From: JBNLBS01 sp050303415
GTDB taxonomy: Bacteria > Pseudomonadota > Gammaproteobacteria > Methylococcales > Methylomonadaceae
DNA: 64,000 nucleotides
Direction: 5' to 3'
Assembly (NCBI GenBank): GCA_050303415.1
Contig: JBNLBS010000012.1
Coordinates: 44,758 to 108,757 of the forward strand
Part shown: piece after piece, positions 63,974 through 64,000 of the stretch
Layout of the letters: each line of letters begins with the position of its first letter
Numbering within the stretch: position 1 is the first letter of the stretch
Program-made: the position numbers and the translations under genes
The notes under the pieces: generated by a model
Told to the model about the DNA's origin: nothing
Databases searched by the model: none
Seen by the model: the letters and a program-made list of their open reading frames with translations, nothing else

Positions 63974-64000
63974 TAGTCCGCGATAGGCGTAGCGCCGGGC

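Larger units (their letters stand above)
63512..64000. other. Non-coding tail of the window
   Basis: About 490 bases beyond the aminotransferase start. It holds the presumed promoter of that gene, a minus-strand terminator (63844-63876) and an interleaved inverted repeat near the edge. Two minus-strand frames are open to the edge but have no clear coding character. No tRNA seen. Confidence 0.5.

Noticed and set aside
1..64000. CRISPR array, tRNA, rRNA, insertion sequence or prophage
   Set aside because: No regularly spaced short repeats, tRNA-like folds, transposase, integrase or phage structural genes were seen.

Overview
The window most likely comes from a gammaproteobacterial methylotroph or methanotroph of the Methylococcales type. 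The main evidence is a dense cluster of tetrahydromethanopterin (H4MPT) and methanofuran-type C1 genes: formaldehyde-activating enzyme, methenyl-H4MPT cyclohydrolase, beta-RFAP synthase, pabB and homologues of MfnD, MfnE and MfnF. This cluster is followed by a proton-translocating transhydrogenase. Base composition is moderate and AT-leaning, and the intergenic regions are AT-rich. The taxonomic call is inference.

Region 1 (1-8033, + strand) is an envelope-associated transport locus. It holds an ABC ATPase cut by the window edge, two substrate-binding proteins each fused to a C-terminal OmpA-like peptidoglycan-binding domain, a von Willebrand A lipoprotein, a membrane coiled-coil protein, a TelA-family protein and a free periplasmic binding protein. 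The combination suggests a wall-anchored solute-sensing or uptake complex with unknown substrate. A perfect 12-bp hairpin and a frameshifted small tyrosine-phosphatase-like gene follow.

Region 2 (8574-36394, - strand) is a nonribosomal peptide locus read from right to left. Four synthetases form five modules: C-A-T-E, C-A-T, C-A-T and C-A-T-C-A-T-TE. An O-carbamoyltransferase gene lies between the second and third. They are followed by a JmjC/cupin oxygenase-like gene, a peptide-exporter ABC protein and a lipoprotein. After a strong hairpin a second transcription unit carries a DUF697 protein, an SPFH/prohibitin protein, a LivJ-like binding protein, a tiny membrane protein and a type II thioesterase. 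Adenylation signatures read by eye suggest D-Thr, Val, a possible homoserine, a Val/Ile-like residue and Ala.

Region 3 (36395-43000) is an accessory stretch. It has a membrane-anchored globin, an orphan antitoxin-like gene, a pentapeptide-repeat gene, a frameshifted small secreted protein, an imperfect direct repeat of about 80 bases, two overlapping dynamin-like GTPase genes and a small lipoprotein.

Region 4 (43052-55721, mostly - strand) is the C1-cofactor cluster: a DUF2959 protein, MfnE-like kinase, PabB, MfnF-like and MfnD-like proteins, a divergent HisA-like protein, Fae with its own promoter, a CitG-like protein, a RimK-like ligase, Mch, another ATP-grasp protein, beta-RFAP synthase, a HAD hydrolase and a nucleotidyltransferase. 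Together they make and use H4MPT and a methanofuran analogue for formaldehyde oxidation.

Region 5 (56126-64000) holds pntA and pntB, a SpoU methyltransferase, RF3, a cytosine-deaminase-like protein and a class I/II aminotransferase. It ends in a non-coding tail with a strong minus-strand terminator and interleaved inverted repeats. I saw no tRNA, rRNA, CRISPR array, insertion sequence or replication origin.
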